This document shows, piece after piece, positions 47,768 through 56,443 of a DNA stretch of 64,000 nucleotides. The translations under genes were made by a program, and so were the position numbers. Source of the stretch: Clostridium algoriphilum (GTDB lineage: Bacteria > Bacillota > Clostridia > Clostridiales > Clostridiaceae); the NCBI RefSeq assembly GCF_020443705.1, contig NZ_JAIZZK010000025.1, positions 1 through 64,000 of the forward strand, in the 5' to 3' direction. Positions within the stretch are counted from its first letter, which is position 1; each line of letters opens with the position of its first letter. The notes under the pieces are model-generated. The model saw only the letters and a program-made list of their open reading frames with translations. It was not told where the DNA came from and searched no databases.

Positions 47768-47830
47768 AAGAGTGGCTAGGATTTTATAAATCCCAAAATG
47801 AATTTCTACTATAAGAGAAATATAAGAAAA

Positions 47831-47872
47831 AAATGTATGTAGATATAATAAATATCTACATACATTTTTTTT
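47831..47872 (+). terminator. terminator of the pot operon
   Basis: Perfect 16-base arms AAATGTATGTAGATAT and complement around 5 bases, followed by five more T. It lies 64 bases after the potCD stop. Confidence 0.88.
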
Positions 47873-47921
47873 AAAAGGGCACACTATTAACATCGAAAAA
47901 TATACCATAAAGGTGATAGAT

Positions 47922-49409
47922 ATGAAAATTGAAAGTATCGAATCTAAAATAAATAATATTAGGGATGTCTTAGGACCATCGGCTCCTATTAAAGTTAAGA
48001 ATATATCAATTGGTAAAGATCCATCAATACAAGGTGCTATTATATATATTGATGGGCTAGTAGATAAAAATATTATTAATAGGGATATTCTTAATCCTTT
48101 AATGATTCAAATACCAAGTTTCATAGCACTAAATAGCAACACCCCCGGTTTTCTGTGTAGTAATTACATAACTGCCGAAAGTTCAGTTATTAAAGGTAAT
48201 ACTGAGGAAGTTTCTAAAGAGATTAAAAATGGCAATACTTTATTTATAATTGAAAATATAGAAGATTATGTAATTATCGATACTAATGGTGGTGAAATTA
48301 GAAAAATATCCGACCCAACCAATGAAATCTCACTGAGAGGCTCCAGAGATGGTTTTGTGGAAAACTTAGAAGTTAATATAAGTCTGCTTCGGAGGAAAAT
48401 AAAAGATTCCAACCTTTCCATTGAAAAACTTGTTGTTGGAAGACGGACACAAACAGATTTAGCCTTAGTTTATATTAAAGATTTAGTTGATACTGAGGTT
48501 CTTGATGAGCTAAGGGAAAGAATAAATGCAATAGACGTAGATTCTATTACTGGCATAGGGATATTACTTGAATTTATAGATGAAAATCCCTACAGTATTT
48601 TTCCTATGTCCTTGGCCACAGAGAGGCCAGATAGAGCAACCGCAAATATTATGGAAGGAAGAATAGTTTTAATTTTAAATGGTACCCCATTTGTAGTTTC
48701 AGTCCCCTCTCTATTTATTGAATTTTTTCATACTGTTGAAGATTATAATGAAAAAACATTATCTGCAAATTTTATAAGGCTTCTTAGAATTTTAACAGTT
48801 TTATTAGTAATTACACTTCCATCAGTTTATTTAACATTAATTAAATATAATGCTGAACTCATACCTGTTCAATTTGTTATTCCTATAGTACAATCACGAA
48901 TAGGAATATCTCTTACCCCTTTTATGGAAATACTTATACTAGAACTACTAATGGAAATTTTAAGAGAAGGAGGATTAAGACTTCCCTCAAAAATAGCACA
49001 AACTGTAAGTATAGTTGGAGGCATTATTATAGGAAATGCTATAGTAGAATCAAAAATGGTAAGTCCTACTACTCTGCTTGTAATTGGTATCACTGTTGTT
49101 GCTTCCTTTGTGGTGCCCGCTGTCGATATGTCTCTTTCTATAAGGCTGTTAAGATTTCCAATGTTATTTTTAGCAAATACCTTGGGTATAATGGGGATTG
49201 CTACAGGCTTTACTTTTCTTATCATTCATTTATCCTCCCTGGAGAATTTTGGGGTTCCATATATGGACTTTAAAAAGGATGATTTAAAGGATACATTTAC
49301 TAGAGCACCATTATGGAAAATGAATACTCGTCCGTCAATAGTTTCAGACCAGAATAATAAAAAACAAAATAATTTTAGGGATAAATTTAGGAGAAAGAAA
49401 GATGAATAA
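47922..49409 (+). CDS. gerA: spore germination protein, GerA family
   Basis: A 495-residue GerAA-type germinant receptor subunit. The N-terminal ~240 residues are soluble (VLGPSAPIKVKNISIG, IEKLVVGRRTQTDLALVYIKDLVD). NPYSIFPMSLATERPDRATANIMEGRIVLILNGTPFVVSVPSLF leads into about five membrane helices, ending in a basic tail. It sits in the spore inner membrane and senses small-molecule germinants with GerB and GerC; the ligand is unknown. ATG 47922 with AAGGTGA upstream is preferred to the in-frame GTG at 47913. Confidence 0.92.
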   Translation: MKIESIESKINNIRDVLGPSAPIKVKNISIGKDPSIQGAIIYIDGLVDKNIINRDILNPLMIQIPSFIALNSNTPGFLCSNYITAESSVIKGNTEEVSKEIKNGNTLFIIENIEDYVIIDTNGGEIRKISDPTNEISLRGSRDGFVENLEVNISLLRRKIKDSNLSIEKLVVGRRTQTDLALVYIKDLVDTEVLDELRERINAIDVDSITGIGILLEFIDENPYSIFPMSLATERPDRATANIMEGRIVLILNGTPFVVSVPSLFIEFFHTVEDYNEKTLSANFIRLLRILTVLLVITLPSVYLTLIKYNAELIPVQFVIPIVQSRIGISLTPFMEILILELLMEILREGGLRLPSKIAQTVSIVGGIIIGNAIVESKMVSPTTLLVIGITVVASFVVPAVDMSLSIRLLRFPMLFLANTLGIMGIATGFTFLIIHLSSLENFGVPYMDFKKDDLKDTFTRAPLWKMNTRPSIVSDQNNKKQNNFRDKFRRKKDE

Positions 49410-50502
49410 AAAAAATAAGCTAATAACGTCTACTGAACTTTTTTTTATCTTGGTTGGCTGTATCATAGGTATGGGTTTCACTGCTCTCCCTGTGGATGTG
49501 GTAAGTATTGCAAAACAGGATGGGTGGATTTCTACCATTATAGGTGGAATATATCCATTATATATTGTTCTAATCGGAGGAGTAATAATAAAAAAATATC
49601 CTGATAGTAATATAATGAATTTAAGCAGAGCATACTTTGGAAAAATAATAGGCAATACTTTAAATATGTTGTTTATGCTCCAGTTTTTATTCTATGCAGT
49701 ATTAGTCATTTCTGGTTCAAGCAATCAATTAAGAGCCTATAGTGTATATTTTATTCCTCATTTTAAGATGGTTATGCTTTTCGCAACTATTGCTTGTTAT
49801 GCTTCAATTAAAGGCTTAAAGGTATTAGGTAGATTTACTAGTATTACATTTTTTTTATTATGTCTTATAATTGTGGCATCAACAGTAACCTTTAAGTCCT
49901 CCAGTATTTTAAATGTGAAACCTTTTTTAGGAGCAGGAGTCCCAAAAATTTTAGAAGGAAGCTTAAAATCTGCCTTTGCTTATGCAAATATGGAATTACT
50001 ATTAATAATATATCCATATGTAAAGCAAAAAAAAGATATATTAAAAGTTGCTTTAATAAGTACACTTGTGATAATTTTCTTTCATACCTGGGTAGTTTTT
50101 ACATCTATTTATTTTTCTGGACCGGATTTAATACCAAAACAAATATGGCCTTTCTCCTTCGTAGCTGAATCATTTAAAATACCTGTGATAAATAATTTTA
50201 GATATGTAGACATTATTGTATTGACTATTCTGGCTTATAAAACCATATCTATTGAATTTTATGCCTCAAGTAAAATATTAAATAATATTACTAAAATAAA
50301 AAGAAAAACAATTTGCTTTTTATTATTTCCAATTATTTTTATTTGCCCAATGTTAATTGGAAATGAAGTAATCAGGAGAGAAATTCTAGGCAAGGCTATG
50401 CCTTGGATAACCTTATTTAATATTGCTTATGTAACCTTAATTGCATTATTGACGCTTTTGATAGATAAAAAAAGACTTAGGCATATTGAAAAGATTAACT
50501 AG
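49402..50502 (+). CDS. gerB: spore germination protein, GerB family (APC-type permease)
   Basis: A 366-residue membrane protein with about ten helices, of the GerAB family related to amino acid/polyamine permeases. It opens LITSTELFFILVGCIIGMGFTALPVDVV and has FLFYAVLVISGSSNQLRAY and KPFLGAGVPKILEGSLKSAFAYANMELLLIIYP. It is the probable ligand-binding and ion-release subunit. Its ATG overlaps the gerA stop by 8 bases. Confidence 0.9.
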   Translation: MNKKNKLITSTELFFILVGCIIGMGFTALPVDVVSIAKQDGWISTIIGGIYPLYIVLIGGVIIKKYPDSNIMNLSRAYFGKIIGNTLNMLFMLQFLFYAVLVISGSSNQLRAYSVYFIPHFKMVMLFATIACYASIKGLKVLGRFTSITFFLLCLIIVASTVTFKSSSILNVKPFLGAGVPKILEGSLKSAFAYANMELLLIIYPYVKQKKDILKVALISTLVIIFFHTWVVFTSIYFSGPDLIPKQIWPFSFVAESFKIPVINNFRYVDIIVLTILAYKTISIEFYASSKILNNITKIKRKTICFLLFPIIFICPMLIGNEVIRREILGKAMPWITLFNIAYVTLIALLTLLIDKKRLRHIEKIN

Positions 50503-50562
50503 TCAGTATACTAGTCTCTTTGCATGATATGCCTTATTAATAAAAAGGAGCGAAGCTTATAA

Positions 50563-51687
50563 ATGAAGAGATATAGTTTACTTATAATATCTATTTCATG
50601 TATAATTATATATATTATATTTAATTCAAGCGAAGGCAGTGTTCCTATAGAAGACATCGGTATTTCCTCAGGAATATCTTTGGACCTCATTACAAATCGT
50701 CCTTTGAATCAATATAGCATTGTTTCAAGTATATATAATTTCAATAAAAAAGATGAAATTTCAAGTGAAATATTAGAAGGCATTGGTAAAACTATTCCTG
50801 ATACCAGATCAAACAGGCAAACTATCAGCGGCAAATTATACTTTCTTGGATTGCAGAAAGTGTTTATTTTCAGTGAATATTTTGCTACTTCTGGTATCAA
50901 CCACCTTATTGATATATTGATGACGAATCAAGAAATGAATGATGCTGCATGGCTCGTTGTCTGTAAGGACAAGGCCGTTGATATGTTGAAATTTAAGGTT
51001 AATGATGCTCCCACTGCAGCAGATCATATTAACGATATGATAGAAAGCTCTAAAAACCAGAATTTCATGTCTAAAGACTATAAAGTCATAGATATGTATG
51101 TAAGGGTAAATTCAGAAGGACGAGATCTAGTTATTCCTTACTTGGAAATATTAAATAAAAAAATCACAATAAGCAGCATGGCTGTTTTTAATAAAGATAT
51201 AATGGCTGCAAAAATACCAATGAAAGAAGCCAGGTACATGAATTTTTTAAGGAATAATAAAGTTAAAGGAATTCTAACACTTCAAAAGGATCCATCTCAC
51301 TGGATATCAACTTATGGAGAAGTTAAAAGGAAGGTACACTGTGAAAAAATCAATAATAAATATAAATTTAATATTGATATAGAGTTTAAAGGTAAAGTAG
51401 CAAATAATACTCTGTATAATGATTTTATGAATGATCCAAAAACGATAGAAAAATACAGTCATGAATTAGGAGAAGAAACCCAAAAAATGTGCAATGAATT
51501 TATATATAAAATGCAAAACACTTATAAAACAGACTGCCTAGAACTTGGTCGTGATGCTGCAGCTACTTTTGGACGAAATCCTAAAACTGATTGGAATAAC
51601 ATTGTTTGTAATGCAGATATTATAGTTAATGTAAAGGTAAAGGTTGATAGTCTTGGAAGAGGTCAATTTTTATTTGAACCCAAATAA
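50563..51687 (+). CDS. gerC: spore germination protein, GerC family, without usual lipobox
   Basis: A 374-residue Ger(x)C-type protein: N-terminal hydrophobic segment, EDIGISSGISLDLI, then KVFIFSEYFATSGINHLIDILMTNQEM, and the C-terminal ETQKMCNEFIYKMQNTYKTDCLELGRDAAATFG typical of the family. Most GerC proteins are lipoproteins with a mature end C-W-D-R. Here the only early Cys lies inside the hydrophobic stretch (SISCIII) without the usual residues, so it may be a plain membrane anchor. AAGGAG precedes ATG 50563. The gap to gerB is 60 bases. Confidence 0.88.
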   Translation: MKRYSLLIISISCIIIYIIFNSSEGSVPIEDIGISSGISLDLITNRPLNQYSIVSSIYNFNKKDEISSEILEGIGKTIPDTRSNRQTISGKLYFLGLQKVFIFSEYFATSGINHLIDILMTNQEMNDAAWLVVCKDKAVDMLKFKVNDAPTAADHINDMIESSKNQNFMSKDYKVIDMYVRVNSEGRDLVIPYLEILNKKITISSMAVFNKDIMAAKIPMKEARYMNFLRNNKVKGILTLQKDPSHWISTYGEVKRKVHCEKINNKYKFNIDIEFKGKVANNTLYNDFMNDPKTIEKYSHELGEETQKMCNEFIYKMQNTYKTDCLELGRDAAATFGRNPKTDWNNIVCNADIIVNVKVKVDSLGRGQFLFEPK

Positions 51688-51717
51688 AATTATATAAAAA
51701 AATTTAATGATAAAAAA

Positions 51718-51777
51718 AATTATTGTAATTAAAGGTCAGTAGCTGCATAAAGTCACTGACCTTTAATTACAATAATT
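51718..51777. repeat. long hairpin repeat copy A / terminator after gerC
   Basis: Perfect 23-base arms (51718-51740 and 51755-51777) around 14 bases; the arm contains TAATTAAAGGTCAGT. A second copy, about 85% alike over 55 bases, is at 54425-54483. It acts plausibly as terminator for gerC (+) and for the convergent hypothetical gene (-), but the repeated sequence hints at a dispersed palindromic element. Confidence 0.85.
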
Positions 51778-51825
51778 CGCTGATATATCGTACGCCCTTT
51801 TCTCACATTATTAAATCAGCTATAT

Positions 51826-52128
51826 CTATTCATATTTAAATTTTATTATAATCTCTTTTATTTCACCCTTACTATTTTTTCTTATTTTGAAATCTCTAAT
51901 ATCCTTAAATTCATTCTTAAGTTGATAACTAAGCTCATTAATTGTAGCTTTAGCTTTTTTAGTTAGTTCTCCATCTTGTATTACTACAAATCGGGTTTTC
52001 CTAGTAACAATTTCCTTTTGTTCCTCGACTAAAACAACGTAATACTTATCCCCTTCTTCTACAACGCTATATACTCCACCAAATGTTAAATCTGAACATA
52101 ATTCATTATCAATACATTTCACCTTCAT
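51826..52128 (-). CDS. hypothetical protein (100 aa)
   Basis: A 100-residue cytosolic protein starting MKVKCIDNELCSDLTFGGVY. The first ~50 residues look like a small beta-barrel (alternating hydrophobics, GGVYSVVEEGDKYYVVLVEE). The rest is charged, with an ELSYQLKNEFKDIRDFKIRK segment. Similar short starts occur in clostridial and phage proteins of unknown function; I cannot name a family. AGGAGGG-type site precedes ATG 52128. It is transcribed alone, convergent with gerC. Confidence 0.7.
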   Translation of the reverse strand: MKVKCIDNELCSDLTFGGVYSVVEEGDKYYVVLVEEQKEIVTRKTRFVVIQDGELTKKAKATINELSYQLKNEFKDIRDFKIRKNSKGEIKEIIIKFKYE

Positions 52129-52209
52129 AAAATACCCTCCTTATTATTATTTATAGCTTTATTATATATTAATGGACCTTAATATACGAATAAAAATGAT
52201 GGTGATTTA

Positions 52210-52237
52210 TTAAATTTGTATTTTAATACAAATTTAA
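52210..52237. promoter_or_regulatory. 28-bp perfect palindrome upstream of msmX
   Basis: Thirteen-base arms TTAAATTTGTATT and complement around TT, midway between the divergent hypothetical gene and msmX. It could be an operator or a minus-/plus-strand hairpin; there is no long T-run. A TATAAT box is visible downstream near 52275 without a clear -35. Confidence 0.4.
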
Positions 52238-52323
52238 CTAGTTATTTTTGTGACTTCTCCAAATAGCCAAAACATCTATAATATATTAAACTTAAATCAT
52301 AATAGTTTTAGGAGGGATTTGTA

Positions 52324-53433
52324 ATGGCAAATTTATCATTAAGGCACATGTATAAAATTTACGAAGGAGACGTTACTGCAGTAAAGGATTTCAATCTTGA
52401 AATAGAGGACAAGGAATTTGTAGTTTTTGTTGGACCTTCTGGTTGTGGTAAATCTACTGTATTGAGAATGATAGCAGGACTAGAAGAAATTTCAAAAGGA
52501 GAATTATACATAGATGGAGAACTTGAAAATAATGTACCTCCTAAAAACAGGGACATTGCAATGGTTTTTCAAAACTATGCACTATATCCTCATATGACAG
52601 TATATGATAATATGGCATTTGGACTAAAACTAAGAAAAATTCCAAAGAAGGACATAGCTGCAAAAGTTAAAGAGGCTGCGCAAATTCTTGATATTGAACA
52701 TTTATTAGATAGAAAGCCTAAAGCTTTATCCGGTGGTCAAAGACAAAGAGTTGCTATGGGAAGAGCTATCGTTAGATCGCCAAAAGTATTCTTAATGGAT
52801 GAACCTTTATCAAATCTTGATGCAAAGCTTAGAGTTCAGATGAGAGCCGAAATATCTAAACTTTATAATAGATTACAAACAACATTTGTTTATGTTACAC
52901 ACGATCAGACAGAGGCTATGACTCTTGGTACAAAAATAGTAGTTATGAAAGAAGGTATTATTCAACAGATTGATACGCCTCAAAATTTATACGAACATCC
53001 TAAAAACGTATTTGTTGCTGGATTTATCGGAAGCCCTCAGATGAATTTTATCAATAGCAAAATTGTAGAACAAGATGGCAAAGTAGTTATAAATTTTGAA
53101 GATGTTGTCATTCCTTTGACTCCTGAAAATAGTGCTATAATAAGAAAACAAGGTTACATTGGGAAAGATGTTATAATTGGTATTAGACCAGAGAATATAA
53201 ATGATGATCCAGCGTTTATAGAAAAGAATAAAGAAGCTATTATTGATGCTAACGTTGAGATAACAGAACTTTTAGGAGCTGAATCTTATCTTCATTTGAG
53301 TAAAGGCAATAGTCTTCTAACTGCCAGGGTAAACGGAACCTCAAAGGCAAAATCTGGTGATTGTATAAAAATCGCTTTAAATATTAATAAACTTCATATT
53401 TTTGATAAAGATTCTCAAAAGCCTATAATTTAG
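52324..53433 (+). CDS. msmX: MsmX/UgpC-type multi-sugar ABC transporter ATPase
   Basis: A 369-residue CUT1-family ATPase: Walker A GPSGCGKST, Q-loop VFQNYALYPHM, signature LSGGQRQRVAMGRA, Walker B VFLMDEPLSNLD, switch THDQTEAMTL and a C-terminal TOBE/MOP domain (GIRPENI). Such ATPases energise several sugar importers whose operons lack an ATPase. No permease is adjacent, so it is an orphan that may serve the CUT1 permease at the right end of the window. AGGAGGG lies before ATG 52324. The CdaR-type gene follows after 12 bases. Confidence 0.9.
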   Translation: MANLSLRHMYKIYEGDVTAVKDFNLEIEDKEFVVFVGPSGCGKSTVLRMIAGLEEISKGELYIDGELENNVPPKNRDIAMVFQNYALYPHMTVYDNMAFGLKLRKIPKKDIAAKVKEAAQILDIEHLLDRKPKALSGGQRQRVAMGRAIVRSPKVFLMDEPLSNLDAKLRVQMRAEISKLYNRLQTTFVYVTHDQTEAMTLGTKIVVMKEGIIQQIDTPQNLYEHPKNVFVAGFIGSPQMNFINSKIVEQDGKVVINFEDVVIPLTPENSAIIRKQGYIGKDVIIGIRPENINDDPAFIEKNKEAIIDANVEITELLGAESYLHLSKGNSLLTARVNGTSKAKSGDCIKIALNINKLHIFDKDSQKPII

Positions 53434-53445
53434 GGGGATACATTT

Positions 53446-54390
53446 ATGGATGATATCAACAATTTTCTACAAAAATTAAGCATTAGTTCTAATATAGATT
53501 TTTGTGTAAATTTCGAAAATGGAGAAAATATATTTACAAGTAGATGTTTTGTAGAAAGTTCTGATATTATTCATATACCATTATTTTTAGGTGAAACTAA
53601 TTTTCTACTTAGAATAGATAAAAAATTTAAACCTTTCTCAAAATTGTTAAAGTTCACTATTGAAAATAAATATGTTGATTTACTTTCTACAAAGGAGCAG
53701 TATATAGTTTCTATATTGGATGGCAAAGATGTTTCAAATGATACAACCTTTGAAGATATGCAATTTTTATCAGAAGGATATGGTCTTATTTATATAAATC
53801 TTGATGGAAGTTTACACGAAGCTTTGAATATAACTAAGCAAGCTTATAGCAATGAAAATGTATTCAGCATACTCTATAAAGGAAATATTTTAGTTATGGG
53901 AGTTTTTGAAAATATAGCAGACCATGCCATAGGTATAAGAGAATCTATAATTTCTAATTTATTTTGCAAATGTTATGTTAGCTTTAGCCGTATCGTAAAT
54001 GCAAAAAGTGAGTTTGTAAATATTTTTAACGAATGTGAAATTAGTATGTTACTCGGTAAAAAGTTCAAAATAAAAACTGATATATTTGATTATAATAAGT
54101 TGTTTCTTGAAAGATTAATTTATAGCTTGAATTCTAAATGTAAACAACATATGTTATTTACATTTAAAGAAAAATTAGATGCCCTTGATAATGAAATGAT
54201 AAATACTATTGAAGATTTTTTTAATTCTGATCTTAACATAAGTGATTCTGCAAAAAATTTATATATTCATAGAAATACACTACTCTATAGATTAGACAAA
54301 ATAAAAAGAGAAACTGGTTTTGATATAAAAGATTTCAATGAAGCCATGACTTTTAAAATAATTTTTCTTATTTGGCTAGAAATCAAATAA
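53446..54390 (+). CDS. CdaR/PucR-type transcriptional regulator
   Basis: A 314-residue protein. The C-terminal ~60 residues form a PucR-family helix-turn-helix: TIEDFFNSDLNISDSAKNLYIHRNTLLYRLDKIKRETG. The N-terminal and central parts (about 1-240) are a poorly conserved sensor region with a GGDEF-like-fold feel (YCYVSFSRIV, FNECEISMLLGKKF). CdaR-type proteins respond to sugar acids or related metabolites. Close coupling to msmX suggests it controls sugar uptake; that is inference. It begins 12 bases after msmX. Confidence 0.82.
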   Translation: MDDINNFLQKLSISSNIDFCVNFENGENIFTSRCFVESSDIIHIPLFLGETNFLLRIDKKFKPFSKLLKFTIENKYVDLLSTKEQYIVSILDGKDVSNDTTFEDMQFLSEGYGLIYINLDGSLHEALNITKQAYSNENVFSILYKGNILVMGVFENIADHAIGIRESIISNLFCKCYVSFSRIVNAKSEFVNIFNECEISMLLGKKFKIKTDIFDYNKLFLERLIYSLNSKCKQHMLFTFKEKLDALDNEMINTIEDFFNSDLNISDSAKNLYIHRNTLLYRLDKIKRETGFDIKDFNEAMTFKIIFLIWLEIK

Positions 54391-54424
54391 TAAGTTAAAT
54401 AAACTTATATATTAATTAAAGAAA

Positions 54425-54483
54425 ATCAATATAATTAAAGGTCAGTATCTACATATAGATGCTGACCTTTAATTATAATAATT
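54425..54483. repeat. long hairpin repeat copy B / terminator after the CdaR gene
   Basis: Arms 54425-54446 and 54462-54483 pair over 22 bases with two or three mismatches near the ends. The sequence TAATTAAAGGTCAGTA and its complement are shared with copy A at 51718-51777. It lies 35 bases after the CdaR-type gene. Confidence 0.82.
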
Positions 54484-54505
54484 CAATATCTTCCCCAATA
54501 AATCA

Positions 54506-54534
54506 TTGACTTTTATTGAAATAATGTATAGTAT
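54506..54534 (+). promoter_or_regulatory. promoter of the pentapeptide-repeat gene
   Basis: TTGACT (54506-54511), 17 bases, TAGTAT (54529-54534). Transcription should begin about 54541, only ten bases before a terminator hairpin. Confidence 0.75.
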
Positions 54535-54550
54535 TTATAATGAGATATAA

Positions 54551-54592
54551 AAACTTCTAGCCACTTTTCAAAATTGGTTAGGAGTTTTTTTT
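54551..54592 (+). terminator. leader terminator/attenuator before the pentapeptide gene
   Basis: AAACTTCTAGCCA pairs with TGGTTAGGAGTTT with two wobbles, then eight T. It lies between the promoter and the start codon, so it is either an attenuator or the end of a ~50-nt RNA. A further small hairpin GGCAAA/TTTGCC (54613-54632) sits right before the ribosome binding site. Confidence 0.8.
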
Positions 54593-54644
54593 ATGGTATA
54601 CTAATATAAAAAGGCAAACAAGTGTATTTGCCATGGAGGTAAAA

Positions 54645-55286
54645 ATGGGTAAGAATCAAAGTGTTAAGGGTAATTTTATCTACAATAATATAGAAAAAAT
54701 AGGTAAGAATTTTATGTATAAAAATCTCGAGCGAAGCAATTGCTATAATTGTGACTTTTCAAACTCGAATTTTAATTTTGTAAACTTTAGAGGTGCGCAT
54801 TTTAAATCATGTGTGTTTTTTCAATGTACCTTTAAGTGGGCTGAATTCATTGGAACAAATTTAAAAGGCAGTGATTTCAAAAATACTATATTTGAGAATA
54901 CTATATTTGATTCTGTGAATTTAGACGGCGTTGATTTTAAAGATGCAGAATTTAATAACACTATATTTCTATCAACTGATGTTACAAAAGCTAAGAATCT
55001 TAGCATTAAAAACTCAGATATCAAAATTTTTGATGAAATGCCTCAATTTGAAGTTAGTGAGAATCTTAAAATAGCTATTCAAAATGCGATGAAAAATAAA
55101 TATGTAAAAGCTGCAAGGGTTCTTGATACAAAAGATGGTGGCATTAATATAATAAATTTAATGATATTACTCGAAAATTTTGATGAAGAAACCTTAATTA
55201 AAGGATTATATATTATTAAAGATGAATTGAATTGTGATTTTCACACACTAAGTTATATAATTAAATTTTTAAAAAATAATATGTAA
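54645..55286 (+). CDS. pentapeptide-repeat protein
   Basis: A 213-residue protein. Residues ~30-115 carry about 16 pentapeptide repeats of the A(D/N)LXX type (for example NCDFSNSNFNFVNFRG, AEFIGTNLKGSDF, NLDGVDFKDAEF), which fold into a right-handed beta-helix. The C-terminal ~80 residues are helical and not repeat-like. Relatives include DNA-gyrase protecting proteins, but most are of unknown role. ATG 54645 has GGAGGT upstream; an earlier in-frame ATG at 54633 overlaps that site. Expression is likely limited by the leader terminator. Confidence 0.85.
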   Translation: MGKNQSVKGNFIYNNIEKIGKNFMYKNLERSNCYNCDFSNSNFNFVNFRGAHFKSCVFFQCTFKWAEFIGTNLKGSDFKNTIFENTIFDSVNLDGVDFKDAEFNNTIFLSTDVTKAKNLSIKNSDIKIFDEMPQFEVSENLKIAIQNAMKNKYVKAARVLDTKDGGINIINLMILLENFDEETLIKGLYIIKDELNCDFHTLSYIIKFLKNNM

Positions 55287-55341
55287 TTAGTTTTGTTCAT
55301 AATTTTTACAATGACATTAAAGTAAGTTAGGAGTACATAAG

Positions 55342-56364
55342 ATGAATGGGAGCTCACATCAAAAAATAGCAATGTTATCATATGCTATAGTAGCGACAAT
55401 ACCTATAATTAATTCTATGCCAATATTCAGCAATAAATATATACATGTTCCAATGGGAATAAGCCTTATAGGCCTTGGAACTGCTGCTCTTGCAGGATTA
55501 ATTGTTGATGCAGATAGTCAAAACAGTAAGATAAGCCGCATGAACCCACTTACAGGTACAAGTAATAAAATAATAAGTAATATTGATAATTCATTAAAGT
55601 TATTGTTAAGATTATTGTTAGGAGTTGGATTTGGTGCACTAATCTTATGGTATTCAAAAACTATTATAGGGTCGTTAATAAAGATAAAATATATAGGTAA
55701 GTACGCTGAGATGTGTACATATTTTATGTCTTTCATTTTTATAGTTTTAGGAGTAATTAATGAAAAGAGTTTTAAAAAGATTCCTATAATTGGGTTCGTT
55801 TATAAGAAATTATCGTCTACTATAAGTGTAGGGTCAAATAATTTCAAAAGAATAGCTATGTTTTTAACTTATATTGGTTCAAGTATAATTTTAGCAATCT
55901 ATAACTTTACTAATTTAAACGATGCATTTATCTATCTTATTTGTATTTTGTTGATCTGTATAGCAACATTCCCTCATAGAACATTTTTACACTCAATAGA
56001 AGGAGTTACTATTTTTACTATTTCAGCTTCATATGTATTTAATAAATTAGGTTACGAATATTTAACAGGATGTTTTTTTGTTGGATATGTAAGTCATATT
56101 TATTGGGCTGATATATTTACAAAGGAGGGAGTACCAATACTTTCAATGCCAAGGTTTATTGCGGAATTATTGAAAAGATTAGGCCTCCATAATAAATTTG
56201 TTAATATATTAGAAAAAATAGGTAGGTTTAAACTTAAATTACCGCCACATATTACCACAGGCTCTGATACAGGTAATTTATTTGAAGTAATATATATTAT
56301 AGCCTTATTTATAGTAGCAGTAATAGGTTTCAGTGTTTATGGTGGAGGATTTAGAGTAATTTAA
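55342..56364 (+). CDS. membrane-bound metal-dependent hydrolase, YdjM/DUF457 family
   Basis: A 340-residue membrane protein with about six to eight hydrophobic segments. The N-terminal MNGSSHQKIAMLSYAIVAT and LAGLIVDADSQNSKISR, and HRTFLHSIEG followed by VSHIYWADIFTKEGVPILSMP, match the His/Asp pattern of the YdjM-like inner-membrane hydrolase family. The substrate is unknown. AGGAG precedes ATG 55342. It lies 55 bases after the pentapeptide gene without a terminator between, so it is probably cotranscribed. Confidence 0.82.
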   Translation: MNGSSHQKIAMLSYAIVATIPIINSMPIFSNKYIHVPMGISLIGLGTAALAGLIVDADSQNSKISRMNPLTGTSNKIISNIDNSLKLLLRLLLGVGFGALILWYSKTIIGSLIKIKYIGKYAEMCTYFMSFIFIVLGVINEKSFKKIPIIGFVYKKLSSTISVGSNNFKRIAMFLTYIGSSIILAIYNFTNLNDAFIYLICILLICIATFPHRTFLHSIEGVTIFTISASYVFNKLGYEYLTGCFFVGYVSHIYWADIFTKEGVPILSMPRFIAELLKRLGLHNKFVNILEKIGRFKLKLPPHITTGSDTGNLFEVIYIIALFIVAVIGFSVYGGGFRVI

Positions 56365-56384
56365 ATAAAACATTTATATTTAAT

Positions 56385-56427
56385 AAAGAACTAGTATCAG
56401 TAATAAACAGCTGACGACTAGTTCTTT
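56385..56427. terminator. bidirectional terminator between the hydrolase and LacI genes
   Basis: AAAGAACTAGT pairs with ACTAGTTCTTT; an inner TCAG/CTGA pairing extends it. It serves both convergent units. Confidence 0.75.
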
Positions 56428-56443
56428 ATGATTTTTTGTATTT

